A stretch of DNA of 64,000 nt, taken from contig JAFSJW010000031.1 of the NCBI GenBank assembly GCA_017449265.1, positions 62,001 through 126,000 on the forward strand. The letters are read 5' to 3'. The notes beneath the pieces are model-generated. The model saw only the letters and a program-made list of their open reading frames with translations. It had not been told where the DNA came from and searched no databases. The stretch's first letter is position 1. Each line of letters opens with the position of its first letter. Origin of the DNA: Treponema sp. (GTDB taxonomy: Bacteria; Spirochaetota; Spirochaetia; Treponematales; Treponemataceae). The position numbers were made by a program, and so were the translations under genes. Shown here in pieces: positions 25,694 to 34,156 of the stretch.

Positions 25694-25945
25694 ATGTCTT
25701 ATGATTCATTAGCAAATGCAGTTCCTACAATGACCTATGAGGAGCAGGTAAACTTGCTTTCAGTGCTGATCGATGCCGTAAAGAAAGGTATTCACAGCAA
25801 TTCAGAAAAAAACAATGTGACAAGAAAAACTGATTCCCGCATGGAAGCATTAAAATCAGTGTCAGGAATTTGCACAGGGCTTTTAGATGGCGTAGATGCC
25901 CTGGATTTTCAAAATCAACTCAGGGAGGACAGGGTAATTGGCTAA
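25694..25945 (+). CDS. Antitoxin-like small protein
   Basis: 83 residues after a GGGGGTG ribosome site. It opens MSYDSLANAVPTMTYEEQVNL and is helical and acidic. The stop codon overlaps the TTG start of a broken PIN-domain gene (TTGGCTAA), which is typical for an antitoxin-toxin pair, so I read it as the antitoxin partner of a VapC-like toxin. I cannot name its DNA-binding fold. It is intact although the toxin is not, so it may persist as an orphan, able to neutralise related toxins. Confidence 0.65.
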   Translation: MSYDSLANAVPTMTYEEQVNLLSVLIDAVKKGIHSNSEKNNVTRKTDSRMEALKSVSGICTGLLDGVDALDFQNQLREDRVIG

Positions 25946-26197
25946 AATATTTTTAGATACAAATCCTATCATTTTAAAAAGAATGATACGAATGCTTTTA
26001 TTGCATATCAGAATTTTCTGGACAAGTTAAGAGTATATCAGACCGACATAACAAAACTGATTGCAAAGAACGCCGCATAATTAAGGTCAAAATATGCCGG
26101 CTTAAAAATGGCGGACTCGCTGCAGCTTGCGTCAAGCATTGTGTGTGATTGTGAAGGCTTTTTGACAAATGACAGGCGCTTAAAACAGGTTGCATAG
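25938..26197 (+). pseudogene. Decayed PIN-domain (VapC-like) toxin
   Basis: From a TTG at 25938 the frame reads LAKIFLDTNPIIL, the PIN N-terminus with its first acidic residue, then loses frame. A middle piece (FIAYQNFLDKLRVYQTDITK) appears in another frame, and the C-terminal piece (MADSLQLASSIVCDCEGF, then LTNDRRLKQVA) in yet another, ending at 26195-26197. About 40-50 residues between the N-terminal and middle pieces are missing. At least one deletion and one frameshift are needed to explain this, so no active toxin can be made. The family normally cleaves RNA. Confidence 0.8.
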
Positions 26198-26421
26198 GCA
26201 AATGTTTTTTATTTGGGTGATTTATAATCTATGCCGCTCTTAGTACACATCTGTACGTTGGCAAGCCCCCGCTTCTCGTGAATGGGGATTTGTTGGATTC
26301 CAACGGAAATTTTTCCCATTTTTTTACAAAAATTTAAAAAAATCTGTATTTTTTTAAATCTGCGTTATGATATTCAAAAAGATGACGGCTTTTGTCGCCG
26401 TTTTGAAAAGGAGGCGGATTC

Positions 26422-26598
26422 ATGGAAGAGCGAAAAACATTCAGAAAATCCCTTGACATGAATTCCCTCTCCGCGCTAAATTCCACGCACCAGCCTGAAA
26501 AACAAAACATCACATCAAAAAAACTTCAAGATAAAAATCAATTCATAAAGAAAGACCGAAAAGTTCAAAAGGCTATCTTCAAATTCCGTAACTTTTGA
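26422..26598 (+). CDS. Small basic protein of unknown function
   Basis: 58 residues from ATG 26422 with an excellent AAGGAGG ribosome site. The product is Lys- and Asn-rich, hydrophilic, and without a membrane helix or cysteine. A hairpin ACGGC-TTTTGTC-GCCGT lies upstream and TTATGAT near 26364 could be its -10 box. I recognise no family. Ribosome site and promoter-like elements argue that it is real. It lies in a decayed zone, so it may also be the first part of a lost gene. The 220 bases before it show nothing else that I can support. Confidence 0.5.
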   Translation: MEERKTFRKSLDMNSLSALNSTHQPEKQNITSKKLQDKNQFIKKDRKVQKAIFKFRNF

Positions 26599-26703
26599 AT
26601 GCGCTCCAATCCCTCACCTAAACAGCTCTTCTAGCCGCACCTGATTCGAGAAGACTTCCGAACGCGCATTTTTCTTCATGGCGAAAGTTGTAATAAGGGG
26701 AAA

Positions 26704-27051
26704 CTATAAAAACATAGCCATATAATGCGGCATTGTGATTTTCTTTTCGGTCCTGCCAAGATTGCAGTTCATTATCTTATATCCGAATTTTACGTCGGCG
26801 TTTTTGAGAATGGAATCCAGAGAGGAAGTGGAACCTTTGCGGCTTTTTACTTCAAGATTTCCATCAAATATGTTTTTCAGTTCGGGCTTTTCTTCAAAAT
26901 TGATTTCAATAAAACTTTTGTAGTTGTCCATGCCGAACCTGCGGATTATAAAGGACTTTCCAATCTGACGCGCCCCTCTTACCAGAAGGCATTCGTTTTT
27001 CTTCGAGTTTTTCCATTCTTCAAGAACTGAATAAAATTTCCGCTGGAGCAT
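26704..27051 (-). pseudogene. AAA_14/DUF4143 ATPase with large internal deletion
   Basis: 115 residues. The first 65 or so are the start of an AAA_14 ATPase with Walker A RGARQIGKSF and the usual FIEINFEEKPELKNIFDG. They are joined directly to the last part of the DUF4143 domain (EVKSRKGSTSSLDS, then IPHYMAMF-like ITMPHYMAMFL). Intact relatives have around 400 residues, so some 300 have been lost while the reading frame stayed open. Walker B, sensor and arginine finger are absent. Non-functional as an ATPase. Confidence 0.85.
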
Positions 27052-27156
27052 ATCTAATTATTGCAGATTTTTAGAACAATTTTTAAGAATAAAATGCAGA
27101 TTTTTAGAAAACAACCCCAGCACGGGATTTACAATCGGGAATATTTTTCAGGCAAG

Positions 27157-27201
27157 GGGCTGCCTAAAAAGTTCGGAATGACAGAACTTTTCAGACAGCC
27201 C
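27157..27201. repeat. GGCTGTC-type hairpin downstream of gltX
   Basis: GGGCTGCCTAAAAAGTTC pairs with GAACTTTTCAGACAGCCC (two mismatches), with a nine-base loop. It starts 18 bases after the gltX stop on the minus strand and could act as its terminator. Confidence 0.65.
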
Positions 27202-27218
27202 ATTTTCCGCTGGTAGAT

Positions 27219-28790
27219 TTACAGCGTAGCGATTGCTTTCTCAATTCTGGCGATTGATTTTTCCTTGCCCAAAACTGCGATTGAGCCGATAAGCGGTGGA
27301 GATACTCTGCTTCCTGTTACCGCCATGCGGATTGGCATCATAAAGTCGCCCAGCTTGATTCCAAGTTCTTCAGCCTTTGCCTTTGCGAATGCTTCTGCGC
27401 CATCGTGATCAAGCTCGAATACTTTTGCAACGAATTCTTTTGCGTTCTCAAGAACAGCCTTTGTCTTCGCCTGGTCAAGTTTTTTCGGAATAAGCTGCTC
27501 TACAGGAGGCACGGAAGGCTCAGTGAACATGAAATGAACCATCTCAGCAGCCTCGGTAAGGAACTTAAGCCTTTCCTGAATAAGCGGCATAAGACCAAGC
27601 AAAGTCTTTTTGACATCCGCGCTAGTCATGTTCATTGATTTATCTACGCAATAAGGCTCTCCGTCCTCGCCAAGCGCAACTCCACTAAACTCAGGGCCTA
27701 CATTTGGTTTTGGCTGCGGGTTCTCCGGATTTATTTCGAGAGTCGCATCCCCTGTTCCAGTGATAAACGGAAGAGTCCATTTGTAAAGTTCCTCCGTTGA
27801 AAGCTGGCGGATATAGTTCGCATTGTAAAATTCAAGTTTTTTGTAATCGAAGACGGCAGGGGCTTTGTTCAGATGCTCCAGCTTGAAAGATTTTGCAAGC
27901 TCCTCCAAAGTATAGAAGTCCTTTCCTTCCTCGTAGCTGCATCCCAAGAGAGCCACATAGTTCACGATAGCCTGAGGCAAATATCCCCTAGCCCTGAACT
28001 CGTTTAGGGAAGTTGAGCCGTGTCTTTTTGAGAGTTTTTTTCCGTCCGAGCCGTTCACCATCGGAAGATGACAGAACTCAGGATGCTCCCAGCCGAACGA
28101 GCGGTACATCTGAACATGGAGCGGCGTTGACGGAATCCACTCCTGGGCGCGCATTACATGGCTCACTTTCATCAAGTGGTCGTCAACAATGTTCGCAAGG
28201 TGATATGTTGGGAATCCGTCGCTTTTTAGCAAAACAGGGTCAGGAGAAATATCCTCGTTCTTCCATGTGATGTCGCCCAAAAGATGATCGTGGAATGTGG
28301 TCTCGCCCTCAAGAGGCACTTTGAGGCGAATAACATACGGCTTTCCAGCGTCAAGATTTGCCTTTACTTCTTCCGGGGTAAGATGGCGGCAGTTTCTGTC
28401 GTAGCCCGGAGCCATTTTGTTCTCGGTCTGGATTTTTTTGATTCTCTCAAGCCGCTCAGAGTCGCAGAAGCAGTAGTACGCTTCGCCCTTTTCTACAAGC
28501 TCGTGGGCATATTTTTTGTAAAGCTCAAACCTCTCGCTCTGAACATACGGGCCAAAATCTCCGCCTTTGGAGCCGCCCTCGTCCCAGTCGATTCCGAGCC
28601 AAGCCATTGTGTCGTAAAGATTCTGAACATATTTTTCATCGTAGCGCGTGCGGTCTGTGTCTTCAAGGCGAAGGATGAATTTTCCGCCTTGTGAGCGTGC
28701 ATAAAGATAATTGAAAAGCGCAGTGCGGACGCCACCGATGTGCTGCAATCCAGTTGGTGACGGTGCATAACGAACTCTAACTTCTGACAT
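27219..28790 (-). CDS. gltX: Glutamyl-tRNA synthetase
   Basis: 523 residues, class I synthetase charging tRNA-Glu (possibly also tRNA-Gln). HIGH motif at APSPTGLQHIGGVRT near residue 10 (HIGG), KMSKS motif at GKKLSKRHGS near 250. The zinc-like loop in the acceptor domain shows YYCFCDSERLE. The C-terminal helical anticodon-binding part is complete. It starts at ATG 28788-28790 and is transcribed alone, flanked on both sides by the GGCTGTC hairpin family. Confidence 0.96.
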   Translation of the reverse strand: MSEVRVRYAPSPTGLQHIGGVRTALFNYLYARSQGGKFILRLEDTDRTRYDEKYVQNLYDTMAWLGIDWDEGGSKGGDFGPYVQSERFELYKKYAHELVEKGEAYYCFCDSERLERIKKIQTENKMAPGYDRNCRHLTPEEVKANLDAGKPYVIRLKVPLEGETTFHDHLLGDITWKNEDISPDPVLLKSDGFPTYHLANIVDDHLMKVSHVMRAQEWIPSTPLHVQMYRSFGWEHPEFCHLPMVNGSDGKKLSKRHGSTSLNEFRARGYLPQAIVNYVALLGCSYEEGKDFYTLEELAKSFKLEHLNKAPAVFDYKKLEFYNANYIRQLSTEELYKWTLPFITGTGDATLEINPENPQPKPNVGPEFSGVALGEDGEPYCVDKSMNMTSADVKKTLLGLMPLIQERLKFLTEAAEMVHFMFTEPSVPPVEQLIPKKLDQAKTKAVLENAKEFVAKVFELDHDGAEAFAKAKAEELGIKLGDFMMPIRMAVTGSRVSPPLIGSIAVLGKEKSIARIEKAIATL

Positions 28791-28876
28791 AATTTTCCTC
28801 GATAAAAATAAATTTAAAAGTGAAATGATATTCTATTCTATTGAATCAAACAAAAATTGAAAAGATGATAAAAATA

Positions 28877-28910
28877 GGCTGTCTAAAAAGTATGAACTTA
28901 TTGGACAGCC
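28877..28910. repeat. GGCTGTC-type hairpin upstream of gltX
   Basis: GGCTGTCTAAAAAGT pairs with ACTTATTGGACAGCC around TATGA-like loop. Shorter copy of the family, between gltX and the hypothetical gene at 28988. Confidence 0.65.
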
Positions 28911-28987
28911 CCAGTTCTTCCTGACAAGTCCTGAAACAAGCATTTTCTTAGTAGTGCCAACCTAAAATTTATTAGAATATTTCAATT

Positions 28988-29581
28988 TCAATCATCTTTT
29001 GGCAGAGCAAGCTCGTTTAGTTTCGATTCGATATCGCTTTTTATAGCAACCATAAGCTCAATTATAGAAGCTTTTTTTGTATTTATCGCTCTATCTTGCA
29101 ATGCTTTAATTAATATACTCATAACAGCTCTAAAAACATCGTCACATTTTTGGCGGGACTCCGCCAGCAAATCCAAAAATTTCTTTCTATAGTCTTTTGG
29201 TGAAAATGAATAATAACTTATTAAATTTTTGCAGTAATCCTCATAATCCTTATTATCAATTTTATTTAGTATAGACTTGTCACTAAAACTCTCCAACCAC
29301 ATATCAACATTTGACATGAAAGCTTTTGCATTCGGCTTCCAGCCTGATTTTTTACAAACAAGCATCAGGCGAACATCTTCAACTACTTCAGCTTTCCAAT
29401 GCTCAATATTATACGAATCTGCTATTGGACCGAAAAAATTTATTTTTGCAATATGAATCCGCATAGTTGGAAAAAGCTCGGCACATGCATTAAACCAGCT
29501 GGTACCAGACAGTTCATTAAACATGACCTCAGAAAAAAACAATTTTAAAAAACTGGCTCTTTCTTCATAATAATCACTCAT
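28988..29581 (-). CDS. Hypothetical protein
   Basis: 197 residues from ATG 29579-29581 with a GGAGGGGC ribosome site. The product is soluble, helical, rich in Lys, Asp and aromatic residues, and without a signal or membrane segment. No recognised motif. The gene is more AT-rich than gltX beside it, with AAT/AAA-heavy codon use, which hints at acquisition. It is monocistronic. The 238 bases up to 29819 hold only its leader and the M18 promoter region. Confidence 0.65.
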   Translation of the reverse strand: MSDYYEERASFLKLFFSEVMFNELSGTSWFNACAELFPTMRIHIAKINFFGPIADSYNIEHWKAEVVEDVRLMLVCKKSGWKPNAKAFMSNVDMWLESFSDKSILNKIDNKDYEDYCKNLISYYSFSPKDYRKKFLDLLAESRQKCDDVFRAVMSILIKALQDRAINTKKASIIELMVAIKSDIESKLNELALPKDD

Positions 29582-29819
29582 CAGCCCCTCCTCCTACATA
29601 TTGCAGGAGTAAAATTTTGACAGTAGCTAAATTTTTCGCATTAAGTTTGCGGAAAAAAACAACAAAAGACACTACGCATCTCTTCAAGACCCATCACTAT
29701 CGTATGCCAAGAAAAAACAGCATACTTTTTCAAAGAACTACCAGTAGTATATATCGTTGTTTTTTTCTTGTCAATGCGATACATACACAAAACAGCGCGT
29801 TTTGCGTTATAATACTTTC

Positions 29820-31118
29820 ATGCAGACTGAAAAAAACAAACGAGCCGAAGGATTGCTCTCATTCATAGAAAAAAGTCCGAGCGCGTTCCACGCCATAAAA
29901 AACATTGCGGACGAGCTTGAATCTAATGGCTTTGTGCGGCTTTCTGAGAAAGAGCCGTGGCAAATCTCAGCTGGGAAATATTTTGTCACCCGCAATAATT
30001 CTTCTATTATATCATTCATTATTCCGAAAAGTGATTTCAGCTCATTCAGAATAACGGCCTCACATTCAGATTCACCGTGCTTCAAGATAAAGGAAAATCC
30101 TGAAATCAAAACGGAAGGAATCACAAAGCTCAATGTTGAGAAATACGGCGGAATGATTCTGGCTCCCTGGTTCGACAGGCCGCTTTCCGTTGCTGGGCGC
30201 GTAATCGTCAGGCAAAAGCGCGGGGACGAAAAAATCGTTCTGAAAGAAAAGCTCGTTAACATTGACAAAAACCTTCTTATGATTCCGAATCTTGCCGTCC
30301 ACATGGACAGAGAGACGAACGAGGGGCGAAAAATCAATGTGCAGGCTGAAATGATGCCTGTCATATCGCTTGGCGAAAACTTCTCGCTCAGAAAAATAAT
30401 CGCGCAAGAGACAGGAACGGATGAGGACAAAATCGTGTCGCACGACCTTTTCCTGTACAACAGGGATAAAGGAACAATCTGGGGCGCAAGCGACGAATTC
30501 TTGGGAAGTCCCCGCCTTGACGACCTTGAGTGCGCGTGGACTACGCTCGCTGGCTTTCTTGAAAGCTCCAAAATGTCAGAAGCCGGCGTATTCTGCGTGT
30601 TCGACAACGAGGAAGTCGGAAGCAGCTCGATGCAAGGAGCGGCGGGAACATTTTTGCGCGACACGCTCAGAAGAATCAGCGACGCGCTGGGAAAGACCTG
30701 CGAAGAGCATCGGATTCTGCTAGCAAAGAGCTTCATGCTCAGCGCGGACAACGCGCACGCGCTCCACCCAAACTACGCCGAAAAAGCAGACCCCGTGAAC
30801 CGCCCGAAAATCAACGGCGGAGTCGTAATCAAGTTCAACGCGGCGCAAAAATACACGACGGATGCAGTATCCGCAGCCGTATTCAAGGAAATATGCAAAA
30901 AAGCAGAAGTTCCGTACCAGATTTTCACGAACAACTCGAACATTTCGGGCGGCTCTACGCTGGGGAACATAAGTCTCTCGCAAGTTTCAGTACCATGCGT
31001 TGACATAGGGCTTGCACAGTGGGCTATGCACTCGCCGTTTGAGTCCGCAGGCGTGCTTGATGCGGATTTTATGACTAGAGCCGTAAAATCGTTCTATGAG
31101 GCTGAAATCGAAATCTAA
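29820..31118 (+). CDS. M18-family aminopeptidase
   Basis: 432 residues from ATG 29820; an upstream in-frame ATG would lie before the -10 box. It removes N-terminal acidic residues from peptides in the cytoplasm as a large oligomer. Metal and catalytic segments of M18: TASHSDSP (first His-Asp), GSPRLDDLECAW (bridging Asp), FDNEEVGSSSMQGA (Glu-Glu pair), and late NGGVVIKFNA and SNISGGSTLG with the final His in QWAMHSPFE. TATAAT at 29808-29813 is followed by six bases and the ATG with no ribosome site, suggesting a leaderless mRNA. Confidence 0.94.
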   Translation: MQTEKNKRAEGLLSFIEKSPSAFHAIKNIADELESNGFVRLSEKEPWQISAGKYFVTRNNSSIISFIIPKSDFSSFRITASHSDSPCFKIKENPEIKTEGITKLNVEKYGGMILAPWFDRPLSVAGRVIVRQKRGDEKIVLKEKLVNIDKNLLMIPNLAVHMDRETNEGRKINVQAEMMPVISLGENFSLRKIIAQETGTDEDKIVSHDLFLYNRDKGTIWGASDEFLGSPRLDDLECAWTTLAGFLESSKMSEAGVFCVFDNEEVGSSSMQGAAGTFLRDTLRRISDALGKTCEEHRILLAKSFMLSADNAHALHPNYAEKADPVNRPKINGGVVIKFNAAQKYTTDAVSAAVFKEICKKAEVPYQIFTNNSNISGGSTLGNISLSQVSVPCVDIGLAQWAMHSPFESAGVLDADFMTRAVKSFYEAEIEI

Positions 31119-31158
31119 ACAAAAATCGATTAGCAGCGGACACAAAAAACAAGGAGAC

Positions 31159-31192
31159 ATGATAAAAATTACATCCGTGTAATTTTTATCAT
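31159..31192 (+). other. Perfect 15-bp hairpin overlapping a seven-codon ORF
   Basis: ATGATAAAAATTACA and TGTAATTTTTATCAT around TCCG. An AAGGAG ribosome site sits directly in front, so the same bases read MIKITSV and stop. Further small hairpins (GGCAGATTTTGCC..., TCGTGC...GCACGA, CCGC...GCGG) follow before the lipoprotein start. Terminator of the aminopeptidase or leader structure of the next gene. Confidence 0.5.
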
Positions 31193-31273
31193 TGGCAGAT
31201 TTTGCCGTTGGCAAAACTGCGATTTCGTGCCTCCTGCACGACCGCTAACGCGGACTTTTTATGGGAGACTTTT

Positions 31274-31876
31274 ATGAAAAGATATTCTTTAATTTTACTT
31301 CTCGCGCTTATGTTTTTTTCATGCAAGGAAACAAAGCAGAATCAAAAAAATCCTGCTCCGGAAGCAACTGAAAAACAAGAAGTCGCCACAGAAAAAAATG
31401 TGCAGCCAAAAGAACCAGAGCATCTTGCGTATGACATCTTAAAAAAAATGACGCTGCTCCCGGATGATTCGCTGGGGAAAGACGCATTTGAAAAAATCGT
31501 CTGGGAAAATAAAGACGGAAGCCTCAAAGACAGCGAGCATTTGAATTATGATGACATGGATAATGAGGGAAATGAAATACTTGTGTTCTCCCTGAACTGC
31601 TTTCCGTACAAAGACGGTGGATATGCGGTTCTTTTCCAGACCTTTTACGGATGCAAACAAAACATCAGAGAAGAAACTTTCACATACAAGAACGGAGTTC
31701 TCAGCCGTTGCGAAAGGGATGTTTTTATTCCGGAGCCACCTGCGGATTTTAAAAATGCAAAGCTTTTTTATTCGGTTTACGGAAATTATCTTGAATTCAC
31801 TTCGGGAATATATAATGTAAAAATCACGCCAGAAGTTCATTACATTTGGAACGGAGAAAAATTCGTCGGAGAGTAG
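31274..31876 (+). CDS. Lipoprotein of unknown function
   Basis: 200 residues from ATG 31274 with GGGAG ribosome site. The signal peptide MKRYSLILLLALMFFSC places the lipid Cys at residue 17. An acidic/Lys-rich linker (EATEKQEVATEKN) leads to a soluble domain with repeated Tyr/Phe and Asp, ending in HYIWNGEKFVGE. I do not recognise the fold. It likely faces the periplasm. It precedes the chemoreceptor by 81 bases on the same strand, without clear coupling. Confidence 0.8.
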   Translation: MKRYSLILLLALMFFSCKETKQNQKNPAPEATEKQEVATEKNVQPKEPEHLAYDILKKMTLLPDDSLGKDAFEKIVWENKDGSLKDSEHLNYDDMDNEGNEILVFSLNCFPYKDGGYAVLFQTFYGCKQNIREETFTYKNGVLSRCERDVFIPEPPADFKNAKLFYSVYGNYLEFTSGIYNVKITPEVHYIWNGEKFVGE

Positions 31877-31957
31877 GCGGAAAGATTGTTTGACTTTTGC
31901 AATAGCTCAGTTTACAATAGTAAACCAATTATATTTATACGAAACTTGGAGTAGCTT

Positions 31958-34036
31958 ATGAAAATACGTCATCAGCTTATAGTCAGCCACACAGTCCTTA
32001 CGACTGCGGCTGTCATCGTCCTTTCGTTTTCTGCAATCATTTCCCAGCATAAATCACTTAAAAACGAAATAACTGAAATCTCAAAACTACAAGTCGAGAG
32101 CATAAACGACCAGATTGAGAACTTTCTTTCAAAGCCGCAGCGCACGATTGAAATTGTTTCCGCGTATATGGAAAGCCTTGATGAATACGACAGAACCGAA
32201 ACGGAGGATTTTCTTGCGATGCAGGTCGTGGGAGACACGGACTGCTCTATGATTTATGTTTCAAGCGCAGTTCCGACTTGCAACGGCGGCTTCACATTCA
32301 CCAACATTCACTGGCTTCCGCCTTCTGATTTTGACGAAACGACGCGCTCATGGTTCAAGAATGCGCGAGATTCAATCGGAACGATTGTTTTCTCGAACCC
32401 GTACATTGACGAGCAGTCAAAAGGAATCGTAGTCACGCTATCAAAGGCGTTCAGGAACAAGAAAGGAGAATTTGCGGGCGTTATTGGAATTGACCTTATT
32501 CTTGATAAAGTTGTGGATATGGTCAACAAGGTCAAGCTCACTCCGAGCGCGCAGGCTTTTATGATTGACACGAATGGCCTGTATGTTACGAATCAGGACA
32601 CTACAAAAGTCGCAAACGCCAATTTCTATTCTGAGCATGGCTTTTTGGAGCTTGACTCAAAAATCCCACAGAACGATTCCTACATTAATCTGAATAATAA
32701 ACATCAGTACTTTGCGGCACGAAAAATGTCAAATCTTTGCGGCTGGAAAATAGTTTCTTTCGGTCCGATTTCAGAGCTTTACGCGGACATTTACAAAAGC
32801 CTTTACATAATCCTAATCGTATCGATAATCGCATTCGTAATCGCAATAGTAAGCTCCATGGTTGTTTCCGTGCGCATTACGCATCCGCTCAAGCATATCG
32901 CCCGCGCCCTGAAAGACATTTCAAGCGGACATGCGGACTTAACGAAACGACTTAATTTCAACGGAAAAAACGAAATCGGGGAGATTGCAGGCGGCTTCAA
33001 CGATTTTGCAGAAAAACTCCAGTTTATCGTAGGCGCGCTCAGAAAATCAGAATCCGCACTTTCGGTCGTAGGCGAAGATTTTGAAGCAAGCGCAAGTGAC
33101 ACTTCGGAGGCAATTGAGCAGATTATTAACAACATAACGAGCATCAACGCCCAGATTCAGAGTCAGGCCAACGGGGTTGAGGATGCTGCGGGAGCGGTAA
33201 ACCAGATTGCTTCCAACATACAGTCGCTTGAAAGAATGATTGAGGGACAGGCTTCTTCCGTCACTCAGGCAAGTTCCGCTGTAGAGCAAATGATTGGAAA
33301 CATCGACTCCGTAAACTCCAGCGTTGAGAAAATGGCAGAATCATTCGACACGCTGCAAGGAGATGCACAGAACGGAACCGTCAAGCAGCAGGCTGTGAAC
33401 GAGCGCATTACGCAGATTGAAACCCAGTCCCAGCTTTTGCAGGAGGCGAACACTGCTATTTCCACAATTGCCGAGCAGACGAACCTTCTTGCGATGAATG
33501 CGGCTATTGAGGCAGCCCACGCAGGCGAGTCCGGAAAGGGATTCAGCGTCGTAGCGGATGAAATCAGAAAACTCAGCGAAACATCAAGCGAGCAGTCGCG
33601 CACTATAGGCGAGCAGCTTCTTAAGATTCAGTCGTCAATAGCAGAAGTCGTAGCGGCTTCGCAGGAATCAAGCGAGTCGTTCAGCTCAGTTTCGGCAAAA
33701 ATCAAGGAAACAGATCAAATCGTCCGTCAGATTAAATCTGCGATGGAGGAGCAGCAGGAAGGCTCCAAGCAGATTATTGCAACCTTGCGCCAGATGAACG
33801 ACACGACGAGCGAAGTTAAGACTTCTTCAAGGGAAATGAGCGAAGGCAACAAGCAGATTCTTGAGGAAGTCAGAAAACTTCAGGATTCGTCAAGCCAGAT
33901 AAATAAGTCAATGACAGAGATGAGTGCCAGCGCAAGGAAAATCCATGATACTGGCTCTTCGCTCAATGCGATTTCAGGTCAGATGAAAAGCGCGATTACA
34001 GGAATCGGCGGGCAAATAAAAGAATTCACCGTATGA
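31958..34036 (+). CDS. Methyl-accepting chemotaxis protein
   Basis: 692 residues. First membrane helix about 8-28, a periplasmic Cache-type sensor (residues about 35-280, with [18 protein letters not shown] FAGVIGIDL), a second helix about 283-305 ([17 protein letters not shown]), a HAMP region with P-hinge ([16 protein letters not shown]), and the cytoplasmic MA domain. The hairpin tip reads [20 protein letters not shown], followed by [16 protein letters not shown]. Gln/Glu pairs suitable for methylation flank it. Ligand unknown; dCache sensors usually bind amino acids. GGAG ribosome site. It would feed CheA through CheW (4188). Confidence 0.95.
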   Translation: MKIRHQLIVSHTVLTTAAVIVLSFSAIISQHKSLKNEITEISKLQVESINDQIENFLSKPQRTIEIVSAYMESLDEYDRTETEDFLAMQVVGDTDCSMIYVSSAVPTCNGGFTFTNIHWLPPSDFDETTRSWFKNARDSIGTIVFSNPYIDEQSKGIVVTLSKAFRNKKGEFAGVIGIDLILDKVVDMVNKVKLTPSAQAFMIDTNGLYVTNQDTTKVANANFYSEHGFLELDSKIPQNDSYINLNNKHQYFAARKMSNLCGWKIVSFGPISELYADIYKSLYIILIVSIIAFVIAIVSSMVVSVRITHPLKHIARALKDISSGHADLTKRLNFNGKNEIGEIAGGFNDFAEKLQFIVGALRKSESALSVVGEDFEASASDTSEAIEQIINNITSINAQIQSQANGVEDAAGAVNQIASNIQSLERMIEGQASSVTQASSAVEQMIGNIDSVNSSVEKMAESFDTLQGDAQNGTVKQQAVNERITQIETQSQLLQEANTAISTIAEQTNLLAMNAAIEAAHAGESGKGFSVVADEIRKLSETSSEQSRTIGEQLLKIQSSIAEVVAASQESSESFSSVSAKIKETDQIVRQIKSAMEEQQEGSKQIIATLRQMNDTTSEVKTSSREMSEGNKQILEEVRKLQDSSSQINKSMTEMSASARKIHDTGSSLNAISGQMKSAITGIGGQIKEFTV

Positions 34037-34156
34037 TGGAAGTCCGCAAGCGAGCATTATCAGTCAGACTCCTTCTGTGCCAAAGAATTTGATTGCTGAA
34101 ATTCACATTCATAGATTACAATTGATAATATAATCACGACTGAACAGGGGGAACAA

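Noticed and set aside
25694..25945. The small ORF after the VR gene as a DGR accessory protein (Avd)
   Set aside because: It is too short, lacks the Avd four-helix pattern, and overlaps a PIN gene start like an antitoxin.
27157..27201. GGCTGTC hairpin as only a gltX terminator
   Set aside because: It may well end transcription, but the same ends recur at four other places including longer elements, so a repeat family explains it better.
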